Assembly (NCBI GenBank): GCA_026261815.1
Contig: JAMPIT010000379.1
Span: 22,043,001 to 22,107,000 of the forward strand
Origin: Monarcha castaneiventris obscurior
Lineage: Eukaryota > Chordata > Aves > Passeriformes > Monarchidae
Direction: 5' to 3'
DNA length: 64,000 bases
Shown here: one piece after another, positions 35,338 to 48,343 of the stretch
How the letters are laid out: every line of letters begins with the position of its first letter
Position numbering within the stretch: position 1 is the first letter of the stretch
Notes under the pieces: model-generated
The model's database searches: none
The model's input: only the letters and a program-made list of their open reading frames with translations
What the model was told of the DNA's origin: nothing
Made by a program: the position numbers and the translations under genes

Positions 35338-38300
35338 ATCTTGGCCAAAGTTTGTCTTTTGGCTCCCAGTACAAGCTCTGTCCTACCACTAGGGCTCAGC
35401 AGTGCTGTAACAATAGTCTTAACCCTAGGTGTTCCCATCATGTTATGATTGCAGATTTTCCTATTAATATAGAATTTTTTCTCTGAAAACATACAATGTA
35501 AAATTGCTTTTAGAAGTCATTGTGATTGGAGCACTTGGCCTTTCCTTTTAGATGATTTATTTTAACAGCATGTGAGAAATAGGATATACTTCCTGCTAGA
35601 AGCTCAGCTAGTAACATAAAATCGTTAATTCATCTAGAATGCAAATAAAAATACCCCCTTATATATGCCACACAGCAGCTTGCAATGAGAATATACTCCC
35701 AATTCTCATAAGAAAAAGTACTTTTTTTTTTGCAAAAGAGGTGAATAACTGGAGAACAGGTACTGCAAAATCATGACCTTCTTCCCAAATACAATCCACC
35801 GGACATAATTTACAAAGAATGGACCACAGCAAAATATTGTTTAAATGTGTATGGTTTTATTTAGGTTTCAGAATTCTGCATTCACCTTGCCCTGTTCCTT
35901 TCCTAACCTAATTTCCATTTCTACCTGCTGTCTTTGTACATCTGCCTTTCAATTAAACCTCACACCTGCAGTGGCTTCAGTTTACTGACCATATCAATTA
36001 ACCCTTTCCAATTTAGCTGAGTTCATTGGGTACTTGTGTGACTTAGAAATAAAAAGAAAAAAAGGAAAAGGAAATGGGGTGATTCTTTTATTTTCTTCCA
36101 TATATTCCTGGTAGACAATATGCTTTGTTGACAAAACAATTTCTTAAATACCTTTACTGTTTAACAATTCCATAACTGGGTAAAACACATTATTTTGTAC
36201 AATGACACATATTAAAGCCATGATTGTCATTGTATCCTAGTTAAAGGGACATAAAGTGAGCACACATATCTATAGATTGAGATTGAGGTATTAATTCTTT
36301 TAATAACTAGATGCTAAACTTTGTTGCTTTTGACTGAGTAAACAGGAAAAGCCTCAAAGATTTAATACATAAAGGGTGGGAGAGGATAAATTTTTTGCAG
36401 ACACTGTCTTTTTGAGGGATTTTAATAAAACTGTGCCAGAGTGCAGCCACAAAATCTTTGTATTCTATAGGAGATGTGTAATTAGTTTAAAAACCAGGTT
36501 TAAAGTATTTAGGGTCCCTTCAAATTTGAGCCAGACAGTTTGGCTTTTAACCCCATTGTAGGCACTCTAGGCTGTATTTAGACAAAAGAAACAGCATAAT
36601 GGATAAAATACTGAGGCTATTGAAGAGCACTGATATCAGTGTAATTCTGGAGCTGTGTTGTTTTTCTTCAAAATCTGAAAAATGTCTGTTACATGTTGTG
36701 AGAACAGGATTTTGCCCAGTGTTGCTGTGAAAAGTTTCCCACTGTGAAGTAGAATAACTTGACAGTTAGCTGCTGCCCTTTTTCCAAGGGGCCTGCTGTG
36801 ATTTAGCATGGCTCTCTCAGCCTAATTGGTCAAACGCCAAATGTAAAGTGCTGTATAAATGTAAAATATTATTGCAGTATACTCTATTTAATTGGGGCAA
36901 GTTTTTATTGAATTCCTCCCTAGTAACTAATTTAACCTACTGATAGTAGACTGCAATGACTTTTTTTCAATTGGTTGATATTAGCATATAATCTGCAGAA
37001 CAGGTATATGTACATATGTAGCTGATGCCAGGTAGTTAAATAGTACTTTGACGAAAAATGAACTTTGAGGAGATAGGATGGAATCCTGTACCCTTTAAAC
37101 AAGCGATGAATCATGCTGTGATGACCAATATTGTACCCATAATTTCTGAGCATCTCTTTTCTCAAATTGAGATGAATAGATCTTTTATAGGGCATATGAG
37201 ATTCTGTTTTCTGGAAAAGTCCAACTAAAGATCATGAATATTTGCATACTTGCAATTTCAGGTTTACTCATTGGTATACGATGAAGAAGGTAGGTGTTTT
37301 TTCCTGATTGAAATCCATCAGGCACCCTAGGTTCTCTCACTGTAATAACACTTCCATCCTTAACAATGCCTCTTCAGGTAGAACTTCAGATCTGTGGGGG
37401 GGGACCTCCAATCCAAAGTGCTAAGCTGCTGAGCATTAATATGCTGTTCAGAAGGATGAGTCACAGCTGAGTTTCTCAGTGTGCTAGTTGGATGGCAAAG
37501 CTGATTTAAAAAGCTCTTGCCACATGCTGCATTTCATTGTTCACTCGGTTGTGCTAGTATAATTGTGTATGGTTACCATTGCAAGCAAGGTTACTGAAAT
37601 TATTGAAGTTAAAAGAAATCTGCAAAAGGAATAGATTGTAATAAGGATTAAACTCGTTCACCGTCCCTGGAGTCTCATAAGCGTTGTATTGACACAGCTG
37701 GTCTGATGAATTCAGGCATGTGCACTTTTAGAAGGCTTTGTTCTCAAAATCAGTAGACTGGAGGACTAACTAGTAGACAGCTTCTGAGCATTCCTTGATG
37801 CTAGTTATCAGTTTATGGGTGAGATGAGACTGAATTATTTAACGGAGACACATGGAACTGCTATGGCAGCTGCTGATTGGTTCTGCCCCTTAGGAAAGGA
37901 AAAAAAAGAAAGCAACCCACACAGCTGTAATTTGGGCTCTGGATTCAGCTGGGAAGCAGGAACTTAGAGCAGGACTAGCTGAAGCTTTCTTCTCCAGTTC
38001 CATCTAAGAGAGAGTTAACAGTATATGTTTTCCACTGAAACCAAAATTTTCCTGGATCACCAAACTCTCTGGTAGGAAGGAAGAATTACCTTTGGGGTTG
38101 TTAACTATCATGTGTTGTGTGAGACCTCCTTGAATGGTTGCATGACTGGCAAATCAGAAATCTAGAGGAGTCAAATATTAGGCTTAAACCCAGTCTGAGT
38201 GAAGTGTGAGCTAAACCCTAGACTGTCAGTTCAAGTGTCCAGACAAATAGCAATTTGGTGCCGTAAACATCTTCCACACCTTGTCCTTTCCCCAGTTTCT

Positions 38301-41300
38301 GTGTACTTTTGACATGCATCTGCTCCGGACATGAGACTTTTTCAGGGCCAGGACCACCCCTTTATGTGGGAAAAATGAGCACATGGTGGCTATTGATATG
38401 AGCAATGGAGAGTGGGATTTTTGCAAAAATCACATCTCCTTAATAGGGAGCTAACTGGGAGAGGGCAGAAGGAAGTGTTGGAGACAGGCTTATCTGAAAA
38501 GATGGTCACATATTTGGCAGCTAACTACCAGTTATCAGACGTGAGCTCTTTAAAAAAAAACCTCTGATCCATAAATAGATAGTATTTATTTAGTCCTCTT
38601 TCTATTATGTTAGTTTGGAGGGAAATGCATAATGGCATAAGGTTTCCTCTAATTAATACAGTAAATCATGCATTATAAAAAAGATTTTCTTATCAAATTC
38701 TATTTACAAATACATGTACTTCTTCAGGCATGTTCTGGTTTCCTTTGATGATTAGGATTCATAATACAGACAAAGATAACTAAGAAAAATTCTCAAATCA
38801 ACAGTTTTGAAGTGTTGGGTATCTACATTTGAGTTTATCTCCACTGTGAAATGCTTCTGCAGCTAAGATGAAATTTAAATACTGAAAAGTCTGATAATAA
38901 TACATTTATAGAGGAAAATGGTCTTATAAGAAATGTAAAATAGAATTGTATTCATTACTGTGGGGGCAGTTTTACCACCACATTCCTTTTATTGCATACA
39001 TATTTCTCTGGCATATTGAACAAGCTCAGCACACAGAGAAGCTATAGCCTACCCTTGTTATTAATTAAGTTTCATTTTCTTTTTTTGATCAGGAAGCAAA
39101 AATGTCCAGGTTAGGAAGTTTTTTGATTCCAAATTCTATACAGAAATCATAAGCCCACATTTTCATGTGCAATACAGTCAAAGTTGGATCTTATCTATCT
39201 GGTGCTTTTCCTTAGCTTCTTTTTTTAAGCAATTATTAATGCCTCTCAAGGTCTTAAGTTAGTCTATGTATCTATGCATACAGATTTTTAAGACACATAT
39301 TTAGTTAAATATCTCTTAAAAGCATTGCTGAATATGTGGATTTTTGTGGGACCTTGAACAATGACAAATCTGTAGCTTTCATTTGAATACCATCTCCATT
39401 CTACACAGATTAAGACTTTGTTTTCCCTCACTTGTCTGTTTTACTGGAGATGAATTACATTTTGGCGGCAATAATAATTTTTTTCAATGTAAAGGACATA
39501 ATTGGCCTTTTTGTCAGTATTTCAAATTACTCTCTTTGTAAAATTTATTCATTTCTACGTGTTTGTCTCTGCATTTTTTCTGGGTTTTTTTCCCATTCCA
39601 TTCTTTGTTGCTTTTTTTACTTCTTTTTCTCTCGGGTAATTTTACCAATCTCCATGTAAATAGAGGTGATCCCTAGGGAGACATCAATAATATGATTCTT
39701 TGTGTCTTCTTTCAGGCCTTTGTACAAACATTTGGGAAATTAAACAAAACAGGGTTTCTGATCATTTCAAACTGAGTGCTAGGAATTGAGGAAATAATTA
39801 TTGTCACTCTTCCTATTGGCAGAAATCTTTTCCCTGTAACTTTCTTTATCCTTGATTTTAGAAAGGGTCGGAAGTGTATGAATTTTTGTATCTTCATGTC
39901 CCTATACAAGAATTGAATGTAAAAGGTGCATTAATCAAGTGAAGAAAGCAAAAGAGCCGGAAGCAGAAGCCAGACGAATTGTAACGATGAATAAAATACT
40001 TTCTTTTTTTCTTTTTAAATACAAAGAATAAATGAAAAGACACCATATTAAAGGAGAAATCTCGCTTATTCCTTTTCCTATTCAAGTCTGGAGACTTTTA
40101 TTCTGGAGGTCTATTGTAATTCCATGTACTTTATCAGTTTCAGGATTAACTGGATGGATTTAGAGGACATTTTTTTATAGGCAATCAACTGGGCAATGAC
40201 AGTGGTGAATGGCTGAAGAGAGCAACTCCAATGGTATTTGGTGTGGAATGGAGGTCAAGTCACTGTGGTTTGAGGTAATCTGGATTTAAGCTTCTCAGTG
40301 TAGATGAAAGGTAAGGATAATTTGCAAATAGTGAAGGTGTTTATGGTTGAAACTTGCATTTATTTGCACTGTGATGTTAAAGCTAAAAAACTACTGTAGA
40401 TGCCTGGAAACATAAATTAGATTACTGAAGACTTGATTTTTGGTAACATCATTCTTAAGTATCTGAAGGTTTTTGAGCTGAGGTGCTTTCATTCTCCTGA
40501 ATCTTCAGTAAGAAACACAGTAAGAAACATTTGTCTTTTTTTTTTCCTCAAGTTATAAATTCACAGAAAAAGCAGAGTGTAGTCTCTTTCCCTAAATTTT
40601 CTATTTTCTAGGTCATAATTTATGTGACTTAGTACCCCTAAATTCTCAGTAAGGCAGATGTGGCCAGGGTACTGCTAGTGCCATTCTAATTCAGTTGGAG
40701 TTTTTGAGTTTTCCTGTGGGCAGACATTTGAAATGTCAGGTGCTTTCTTTCTCCTGTTTCATCTCAGTAATGGTTGGAAACTAGAATGTAATGGGACTCT
40801 CTCACCTTGAGGAAAAAAAAAAGATTTTATCAGTTCCAGTGTTCATCTTTTATTTCTCTTCTTTTCTGGTCAGATTTTTCTTTCAATAGCTTTTCTACCT
40901 TTGATACTCTGTTAGGTCACCTTGTTATATTGAGGACTGTGGAAGGGGTCCTCACTCCTGTTTTTCTTAAAAAGGAACCACTGAAATATGTAGCAACAGA
41001 CATGGAATCTCTGCCATCCTAATACATAAAAAAAACTAGAATAATTTCCCCTAGCACCATTTTTATCATATAAATGTTCTCATTACAATAACATTTCCTT
41101 TTCTCTTGGTTTTGTTGACTAATAATTTCCTATATAGGAAGTGTACGTACAGCACATTGGAACATAAAAGGCTTGGTATAAAAAATAGGATAATCTTGAT
41201 GCATTAGACAGCTGCCTAAATACAACTATTCTGCTGAATTGGGTCATCAGTTGGAAATGTTTGCAAATTTTTGTTGGACTTTCTGAATATTTTGTCTTCT

Positions 41301-41583
41301 TCAACCTGTAACAGGATTAAGTATGTATTTTTATGTGTGGGGAACCTGTTTTTTTCTTTAGTCTATATTGTGAAGAGAATGGACACACTGGACCATAGAG
41401 GATGTCTCGGAATCTGTCAACATCTTATGCCTCATACAACACCATTGATTTCACTTAGAATTAATCTCACCTGCTCAATTCACATCAGTGTGATTAAATG
41501 GTATGGAAAAAGAGCAAAACAAAACCTTCATCAAAGACCTGATCCCACACATTCATTATGCAAACTGCAGCTTGTAAATTTAC
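35338..41583. other. Unique AT-rich non-coding sequence
   Basis: Over 6 kb without recognisable repeats or convincing exons. A splice-flanked 28-nt plus-strand segment at 37,262-37,289 is noted in the findings. A run of 8 G lies near 37,397, and a short direct repeat (agtaagaaacac/agtaagaaaca) near 40,508-40,530. Confidence 0.5.
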
Positions 41584-41664
41584 CTGGAGTATCCTGGTTT
41601 CCATGAGGATTGTTCCCATATGCAGTGAGAGCACTTGTGAGAGCAAAAGCCACAGGAGTTTGTT
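41584..41664 (-). CDS. Probable 81-nt internal exon of an unidentified minus-strand gene
   Basis: Minus strand: strong acceptor TTCCTGTCATTATTCGCAG, 81 nt, good donor TCCAG/GTAAATTTAC. All three frames are open, itself unusual for AT-rich surroundings. The frame that enters and leaves in phase 1 reads QTPVAFALTSALTAYG, then NNPHGNQDTP, which looks like a genuine protein segment. The phase-0 frame reads as an L-rich peptide (NKLLWLLLSQVLSL) and cannot be excluded. The phase 1-1 reading is compatible with the candidates at 27,251 and 19,270 further along the same strand. Family not recognised. Confidence 0.48.
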
Positions 41665-42896
41665 CTGCGAATAATGACAGGAATCCAAGTTAAATGTGGT
41701 GATCTACTTTTCTGATAGAATATTTGTGGGCAAATATTAACTCCATGGAAATTGCAATGATGGATAATTTCTGTTTGAGAGCTACTTAAGCCTAAGTATG
41801 TTTGGCTAGCTTCCTATGTAAAACAGTCTCAGTATTTTTTATTACTATTCCCACATCAAGGCCAAGAACAAGTGGTTGCACCAAACGTATTTTCTATTAA
41901 AGAGGTTCCAGCCTTCCTCTAAAGTGCTAAGTCACTTTTCTTACTCTTTAACAGGATTGTTTCAGTGTCAGATTGGTCTCTCTATTTTAATTAAATTTTA
42001 GAATTCATATATTTAATTTCAGCTTCCTCTACTTTCAGCTAAACCATTGCCTGTTAGATCCATATTCAAAGAATTTTCATTTCTTTGAAAGAGAATATTA
42101 GTATAATGCAACTGGAAGTAATAGAGAGTAGGAGTTTAGTTGTAATAATATATCAGATTGTGGTTGCCAGAGAAATCAAACAAATGGCAACATAGATTTC
42201 AGCTGGTTGTCACAAAACTGAAAAATGACCAAAATTAGAATTTTGCATTCTCACTCTTCTAAGATTTTTAAAACTTCTGTCAGTAATGATGTAGTGTATT
42301 GCTGCTTTTTTTAAGGACATTATTAATCTGATTAGCAATCTTTCCATGAAATATCAATCCAGCATTAAAAATTCATTCTTCCCCTTTTATATTTTGATAC
42401 TGACATTTGGTATTGATCCAAGCAAAAAAGAGTGTTTCATCTTCTAAATATGTGTAGCACAATGAATTTTAGAAAAAAACAGCTGTACCCAACCACTGAT
42501 TGTTTCTTTACTCATATATAAAACATGTATTGCGTATACAGAATATCTGCTTTCCCACTTCAGGATTGATTATATTAGTATTTATTGAAAACTAGATATT
42601 TTTCAAATAAAACTCCTTTTTTTTCTTTCCAGTGAAAGAGCTGGCACTCACATTTTTACTATTTTTGTTGTTGATGTTCTCTTGTTATATCTTCTTGCTA
42701 GATGCCTGTAAATGACCTGGAAACATCAGAGCCTTTGTCCTGCTGTTTTTAGAAACAAATTAATTTGCATGGCAGGTTATCAGAGTCTTCAAATGGTATA
42801 TATATAATGGAAGTACAAATGTCCCAATTACGCCAACATGGTGTATTCCAGCCTTAAAACTTTTATTTTTTAAACTTCAGTTCAGTTGCTAAAAAT
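41665..42896. other. Unique AT-rich sequence
   Basis: No gene or repeat recognised. Confidence 0.5.
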
Positions 42897-43060
42897 GTAT
42901 TGTTTGGGTTGGTGTTTTGGTTTGGTTTGTTTTGGTTTGGTTTGTTTTGGTTTGGTTTGTTTTGGTTTGGTTGTTTTTCTTTGGGTTTTTTTGTTTGTTT
43001 GGGTTTCTGTTAATTTAGTTTTGTGGGGTGTTTTGGAACTTTTTTTTTTTAATGAACACT
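42897..43060. repeat. TTTGG/TTTTG low-complexity array with a 15-bp period
   Basis: The core at about 42,915-42,972 is nearly four copies of the 15-mer tttggtttggtttgt, giving a five-residue periodic peptide in any frame. Looser T/G-rich sequence extends to about 43,060 with a T9 run. It is nearly the complement in composition of the A/C tract at 9.02-9.18 kb. The 139-codon minus-strand ORF over it (K/P/T/Q-rich) is an artefact. Confidence 0.92.
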
Positions 43061-43899
43061 TGAGAGTTGGTGGTGGGTGGGCTAATGCAATGAACCTATA
43101 GAGATTCAGAAAATTCATGCACCAAACATGCAGGTCTACTGAGAGTACACTTAGTGCATGACATATAAGTAAACAAATGGTCTCACTGCCTAATATTGTA
43201 TCTATAGAACAAATGAGACCAGAGATCTTATCATTAATGCAAGTCTTCTGAAGTTGGGTTCTGATTTCTTGAAAAAACAAAAAAAAACAGAGGTTTTGCA
43301 ATTAAACAGACCATTAAGTGACCATCATCTTTCATAGGTACTACAACCATGTTTATACACTTCATTTTCACCATAGTCTAGATGCACTTATTAATTTATT
43401 TAATTAATCAAATATAGTGATTAATTAAGCCAAGATTGAATGAAAACTTTGTTCTTATCTTTATTTGGACCACTTGTTTTGGTCATTGACTAAGCAAGGG
43501 ATGTCTGATTTCTGTCTTAGAAGACCACCGCCACCCCCCCCCCACCCCCCATTTAAGCTTTAGAACACTTGAACGTTGAATAACAGATTGTCCTGTACAG
43601 ACTTAAAAAGAAACCCCTTTATAAAGACACAGTCACTGGAGAAGGTGGTCTTCTCTCTATGTTCCTAATGGGATAGTTGATTAGCAGAGCATGTAAAACA
43701 TGGAGAAGTTCCATATCCAATGCCTTCTTTTCCCTCAAACTGCAAATTAACTCCATGAGGCCATGAAATCCACCAATTACTTGGATGTTTTGTGAGGTGG
43801 AGGTAGCCAGTATTTCTCTTTTAATTACCTATGATGGATGGCACACTTGAATGCTCATTACAGTTTCTGAGGTGTGAAGATAGGGGTGAAACCATAAGT
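43061..43899. other. Unique sequence with a C10-A-C6 tract
   Basis: Contains a C-tract at 43,534-43,550 (10 C, one A, 6 C), which is a G-quadruplex-capable run on the minus strand. Nothing else recognised. Confidence 0.55.
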
Positions 43900-44705
43900 A
43901 TTCTGTGGTGGTGTACTGTGGTGCTGGTGCCCAGGTACTGGCAGTGGGGCTGGGGGCAGCCTCTGTAAAGGCAAGTCAGGGCTGCCCTGCTGGACCCAGC
44001 CAGCTCTAACTGGGACCTCGCTGGTGCCTCCAGGAAAATGTATTTAAGTAAGAGCAAAATGCAGAGCAAGCAATGAGGAGTGAGGAAAAAGTGAAAAATA
44101 ATAGTGTGAAGCACCAAGGCCAGAAAAAAATCAAGGGAAGGAGTTTCACCAGGCAGCAGAACAGAGATTGCCCAGCAGCCCACGGAGATGGCAGAGTGAA
44201 GCAGCTATTTACACTGCAGCCTGTAGTGGACCCTGTACTGGAGCAGGTGGATATTTCTTGCAGGGACTGAGGCCCATGGAGAGTCCATGCTGGTCTTGGT
44301 TTGTCCTAAAGGATTGCAGCCCGTGCTAGAGCAGGGCAAGGAGCAACAAAGAACTGTTATGGACTGATCCCATTTCCCATCTCCTTCCAAGCAGAGTTGT
44401 TGGAGTCAGAAGTGAAGAAATGAAGTTGAGCCTGGAAAGGAGGGAGATAGGGATTGAAGGAACGATGTTTTAAGGTTTGGTTCTCACCACTGAAATATAT
44501 TTTTAATTGGCAATAATTCAAATTAATTTTTCCCCAAGAAAAGGCTGATTTGCTCGTGTTGGTAGTCAGTGGTAAATTATCTTCATGTCATTATCTCAAC
44601 CTATGACCTTTTCCTTCTTAATTTCTCCCCCTTTCCTTTTCAGAAGGTAGAGAAAGAGAGCAGGTAGGTGAACTTCTGGCAGCCAGCCCAGGTAAACCTA
44701 TCACA
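43900..44705 (+). mobile_element. Solo LTR of an endogenous retrovirus (family 1, copy B)
   Basis: Plus-strand order: 'ggggctgggggcagcctctg', 'acccagccagctctaactgg', 'gagtttcaccaggcagcaga', 'attgcccagcagcccacgga', 'ctgtactggagcaggtggat', an A/T part with 'ttttaattggcaataattca', then 'cattatctcaacctatgacc' and the terminus 'ccagcccaggtaaacctatcaca'. The last parts match copies A and C in this window. About 0.8 kb, no adjoining internal retroviral region, so a solo LTR. The left edge is an estimate. Short frames here (43,821-44,183 -, 44,073-44,270 +) are not genes. Confidence 0.72.
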
Positions 44706-46235
44706 GAATATTATGTCATTTCTGTCAAAAGGTTTCATTTGCAGCTCTACAGAGCACTTATACAAAGTTGTTTGCTTTTTAGAAACTTTAGGGTCAGTAC
44801 ATTTGGGTTTCCTTTTGGAATGTATTTATTTATTTGCTTTCTGTAATTTCTCTTTACCTGAATGGCACAAACATAATCACATTAAAAGAATAAATCTGGG
44901 GAGATAAATATGCTGACTTTTGCTATGCTGTTAAAAACTTGTATGAAATATGAGTTTCTCTAGGCCTTACTAGTCTGTGTTCTGCAACAGATCTCATTCA
45001 CCTGGTTTTTTTTGTGAGTTTCCTGAATGTAAATTATTTCAGACAGAATATTAATGGTTGAGTGGACTGGATTTTTCCAGTGAAAATTTGGCTTGATCTC
45101 CAGTGCTTATATAATTAGCTTAATCCCAAACTTGTCATAGACTTGACATGTTTACCCATATTAAATTCATTTATATGGGTAGCACTGGCACACCACTTCT
45201 GAATCAGCAGACAGTAACTGACTGCTGAGAGGCACAGAGGATGAATAGCTTGAACAGCTTTTTGAACAGCTTCTCAGCTGTTTCCTGGCTCTTTGAGCAC
45301 TCACAGTCCATTTCATGGCAAAATTAAACATTAGTTCAAACTGCCACTGTAGGTAGTTTGAGACAACATGCTTTACTTAGCTTTGAAACAGTCACTTAGA
45401 GCTAAGAGGGATCTTACTGCTTCTCAGCTGCTAGCTGGCACTAGGTAATTGAGACAGTTTCTAATTGTGTGAGAACATTTCCTTCATTCTGTAACAGCAT
45501 AAATCAGCCCTTTCTTGTTCCAGCTCAAGCTGCTTCAGAGGAGGAGTACCCCTGCGATCAGATACCCATTCCCACTGTGATTCTGTGGGCACCAGTAGCT
45601 GCTGCATTTTAGAATTGTCCAGCACTGGATGGTAGGGTTTGTGTAGTGCTGTGCATTCCCTCCTTATCTTTGTGGCACAAACCAGGAATGGATAAAGTCA
45701 GAGAAGGCTCACATACACACTGATGTCCACAGAGGGGTCACAGAACAAGAGACGTGGTTTTCTTTGGGCTCAAGTTGATGGCAGATGGTGCAAAGGGTCT
45801 TCTCAGAGGTTCTGCTCTTGGTTTTTATGTTGGAGATGCTCAGAGCAGTATCACTAACACAACCTGTTTCTGATGGATTCTTACTTAAGACATAGTTATT
45901 AACAGCTGAAAAATAAATAAAAAAAAAACTTCTTTGCAGATTATATTTACATTTGCCTGTCTAACCATCTTCGTGGTTAGATTCATCTGATTTTCTCTGG
46001 AGAGAAGGGAAAGATGAAAATCATGATACATAATAATCCCCTTTGAAGCATCGAGAGGTGTGCCACGTGTGTTAAAATGCCAAAAAAAAATTGAGCATAG
46101 GACAGAGGTTTCAAAATGCAATGTTTATTCTAGAAAATAATTAAATCTATCATCACAGACATACAGGTGAAATTCTAGTTGTGTTTGAATAGTGGATGAT
46201 AGGAGCATTGACGACATCTTTTTGTATATATCTTG
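44706..46235. other. Unclassified sequence between LTR and CR1
   Basis: No family recognised. The part 45,180-45,870 is less AT-rich than average and might be an old repeat, but I could not match it. Confidence 0.45.
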
Positions 46236-47828
46236 TGGCATACGATGAGCTCACAGTTGACCCTGAAATTGTGCAGAACCTGCTGCTCCATCTAAACTGC
46301 TACAAATCTATGGGGTCTGATAAGATTCATCCAAAAATCTTCAAAGAGCTGGCTGATATCACAAAACCTCTCTTGATGAGTTTTGTGTGGTCTTAGAAAT
46401 CCAGAAAGGTCCCAGCTGATTGGAAACTGACAAATGTTCTGCTGATTTTCAAGAACATCAGGAAGGAGGACCCTGGGAACTACAGGCCTGTCAGTCTCAC
46501 TTCAGTGCCTGGTAAGGTTATGGAGAAGATTATTCTGGGAGGTATTGAAAAACACCTGAAAGAGAATGCAGTCGTTGGCCACAACCAGCACGACTTCACA
46601 AAAGGAAAGTCCTGCTTGTCAAACCTGATTTCTTTTTATGACAAGGTAAACCACCTGGCTGATCAAGGGGAGCCAGTTGATCTTTTTTGGATATCAGTAA
46701 AGCTTTCAAAGCTGTCTCTCACAGAATCCTTCTGGGTAAAATATCCAGCACACAGCTGGTTAAGCACATCATGTGATGGGTGAGCTACTGGCTCACAGGT
46801 CAGGCACAAAGGATTACAGTGAATGGGGTGACACCAGACTGGGGCCCTGTCACTAGTGGGGTTCCACAGGGCTCCATCTTAGGCCCTGTGCTCTTTAACA
46901 CCTTCATAAATGACCTGGATGAAGGACTGGAAGAGGCATTGAACAAGTTTGCAGATACAAAACTTGGAGTTGTTGACTCCCTCGAAGGCAGGGAAGCCCT
47001 GCAGAGAGACCTGGACTAATTAGAGGTCTGGGTAATCACCAACCATATGAAGTTGAACTAGGAAAAGTGCTGGATTCTGCACCTGGAATGAGGCAACCCT
47101 GGATGTACAGACAGGCTGGGGAATGAGATGATGGAAAGCAGTGCCAGGGAAAGAGACCTGTGGGTCCTGGTCAATGGAAAGTTGAATGTGGGTCAGCAGT
47201 GCCCTGGCAGCCAGGAGGGCCAACTGTGTCCTGGGGGGCATCAGGCACAGCATCACCAGCTGGGCAAGGGAGGGCATTGTCCTGCTCTGCTCTGCACTAG
47301 AGCAGCCTCACATCAAGTCCTGTGGGCAGTTTTGGGCACAAAAATATAAGAAAGACATTAAGCAGTTAGAGAAGTCCAAAAGAGGGCAATGAAGATGATG
47401 AAGGGTTTTGAGGGGAAGCCGAATAAGGAGAGGCTGAGGTCACTTGGTCTGTTCAGCCTGGAGAAGAGGAGACTGAGGAGAGTCCTCACTGCAGTCTGCA
47501 AGTTCCTCAAGAGGGGAAGAGAAGGGACAGACACTGATTTGTGGTGAACAGTGACAGGACCAGAGGGAACAGAATGAAGCTGTGTCAGGGGAGGTTTAGA
47601 TAGGATATTAGAAAAAGTTTCTTCACCCAGAGGGTGGTTGGGTGCTGGAACAGGCTCCCCAGGGAAGTGGTCACAGCACCAAGTCTGCCAGAGCTGAAGG
47701 GGAGTTTGGACAATACTGTCAGGCACATGGTGTGATTCTTGGCAATGGTGCTGTGCAGGGCCAGGAGCTGGACTCAATGATCATTATGCGCCCCTTCCAA
47801 TTCAGTTTATTCTGTGATTCTGTGATAT
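46236..47828 (+). mobile_element. CR1 LINE, 1.6 kb, reverse transcriptase to 3' end
   Basis: Plus-strand CR1 beginning in ORF2 just before the block 'LNCYKSMGSDKIHPKIFKEL' (46,290-46,350). It continues with PGKVMEKIILGGIEKHLKEN, then GKSCLSNLISFYDKV, then the reverse-transcriptase motif [20 protein letters not shown] at about 46,855-46,914. The catalytic box at 46,948 reads FAD-TKLG: one Asp codon is deleted in frame. Downstream are CR1 landmarks 'ggagaagaggagactgagga' and 'aggtttagataggatattag', ending in octamers 'attctgtgattctgtgat' at 47,809-47,828. Several frameshifts make it inactive. 5'-truncated as usual. Its 3'-end type matches the tails at 35.3 and 55.9 kb. Confidence 0.96.
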
Positions 47829-48343
47829 TTTACTACACGTGCTGCTCTATTTGACAAAACACTGCTCTTGGTCTTCCTCTGATAGCAGGCCATGGGAATA
47901 TTGCCTATTTGGTTTTTTGGGAAGTTTTTATGACACATCCCCTAACAAGCACTTATTGTTTTCCTTACAGCTCAGAATGTACACCCTTACTGAGTCAGAA
48001 AGTTAATTCTCTGCTGTCCCTTGGAGAGAAGTTTGATTGTCAGATTAGAAGTGAACATTGAACAATATTAATGGCTCTGCAGTAAGAAAAATGAGACCAG
48101 TGTGTGCTGGATTGGTGCCAATGTCTCAGAAGTAAAGGTGCAAGGTAAAAAGTAAGGTTTTTCCTTTTGTTTTTATATCAAGAAGATACTGATGTCATGT
48201 TTCTGACCTTAAACCACAAGGAAAGGACTTCAGTTTTAGTTGTGCTCAGCATATTCATCTTGGGTCTCTCATTGGGAATTCTGGTTCTTATCACCAGAAT
48301 TGTAATATTTAAAAAGTTTGCTTATATGTTTTTGATAACATAT
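47829..48343. other. Unique sequence between CR1 and LTR
   Basis: Nothing recognised; a plus-strand hydrophobic opening at 48,167 runs into the LTR and is probably chance. Confidence 0.5.

Noticed and set aside
42882..43301. 139-codon minus-strand ORF
   Set aside because: It is the translation of the TTTGG repeat (K/P/T/Q-rich, five-residue period), not a gene.
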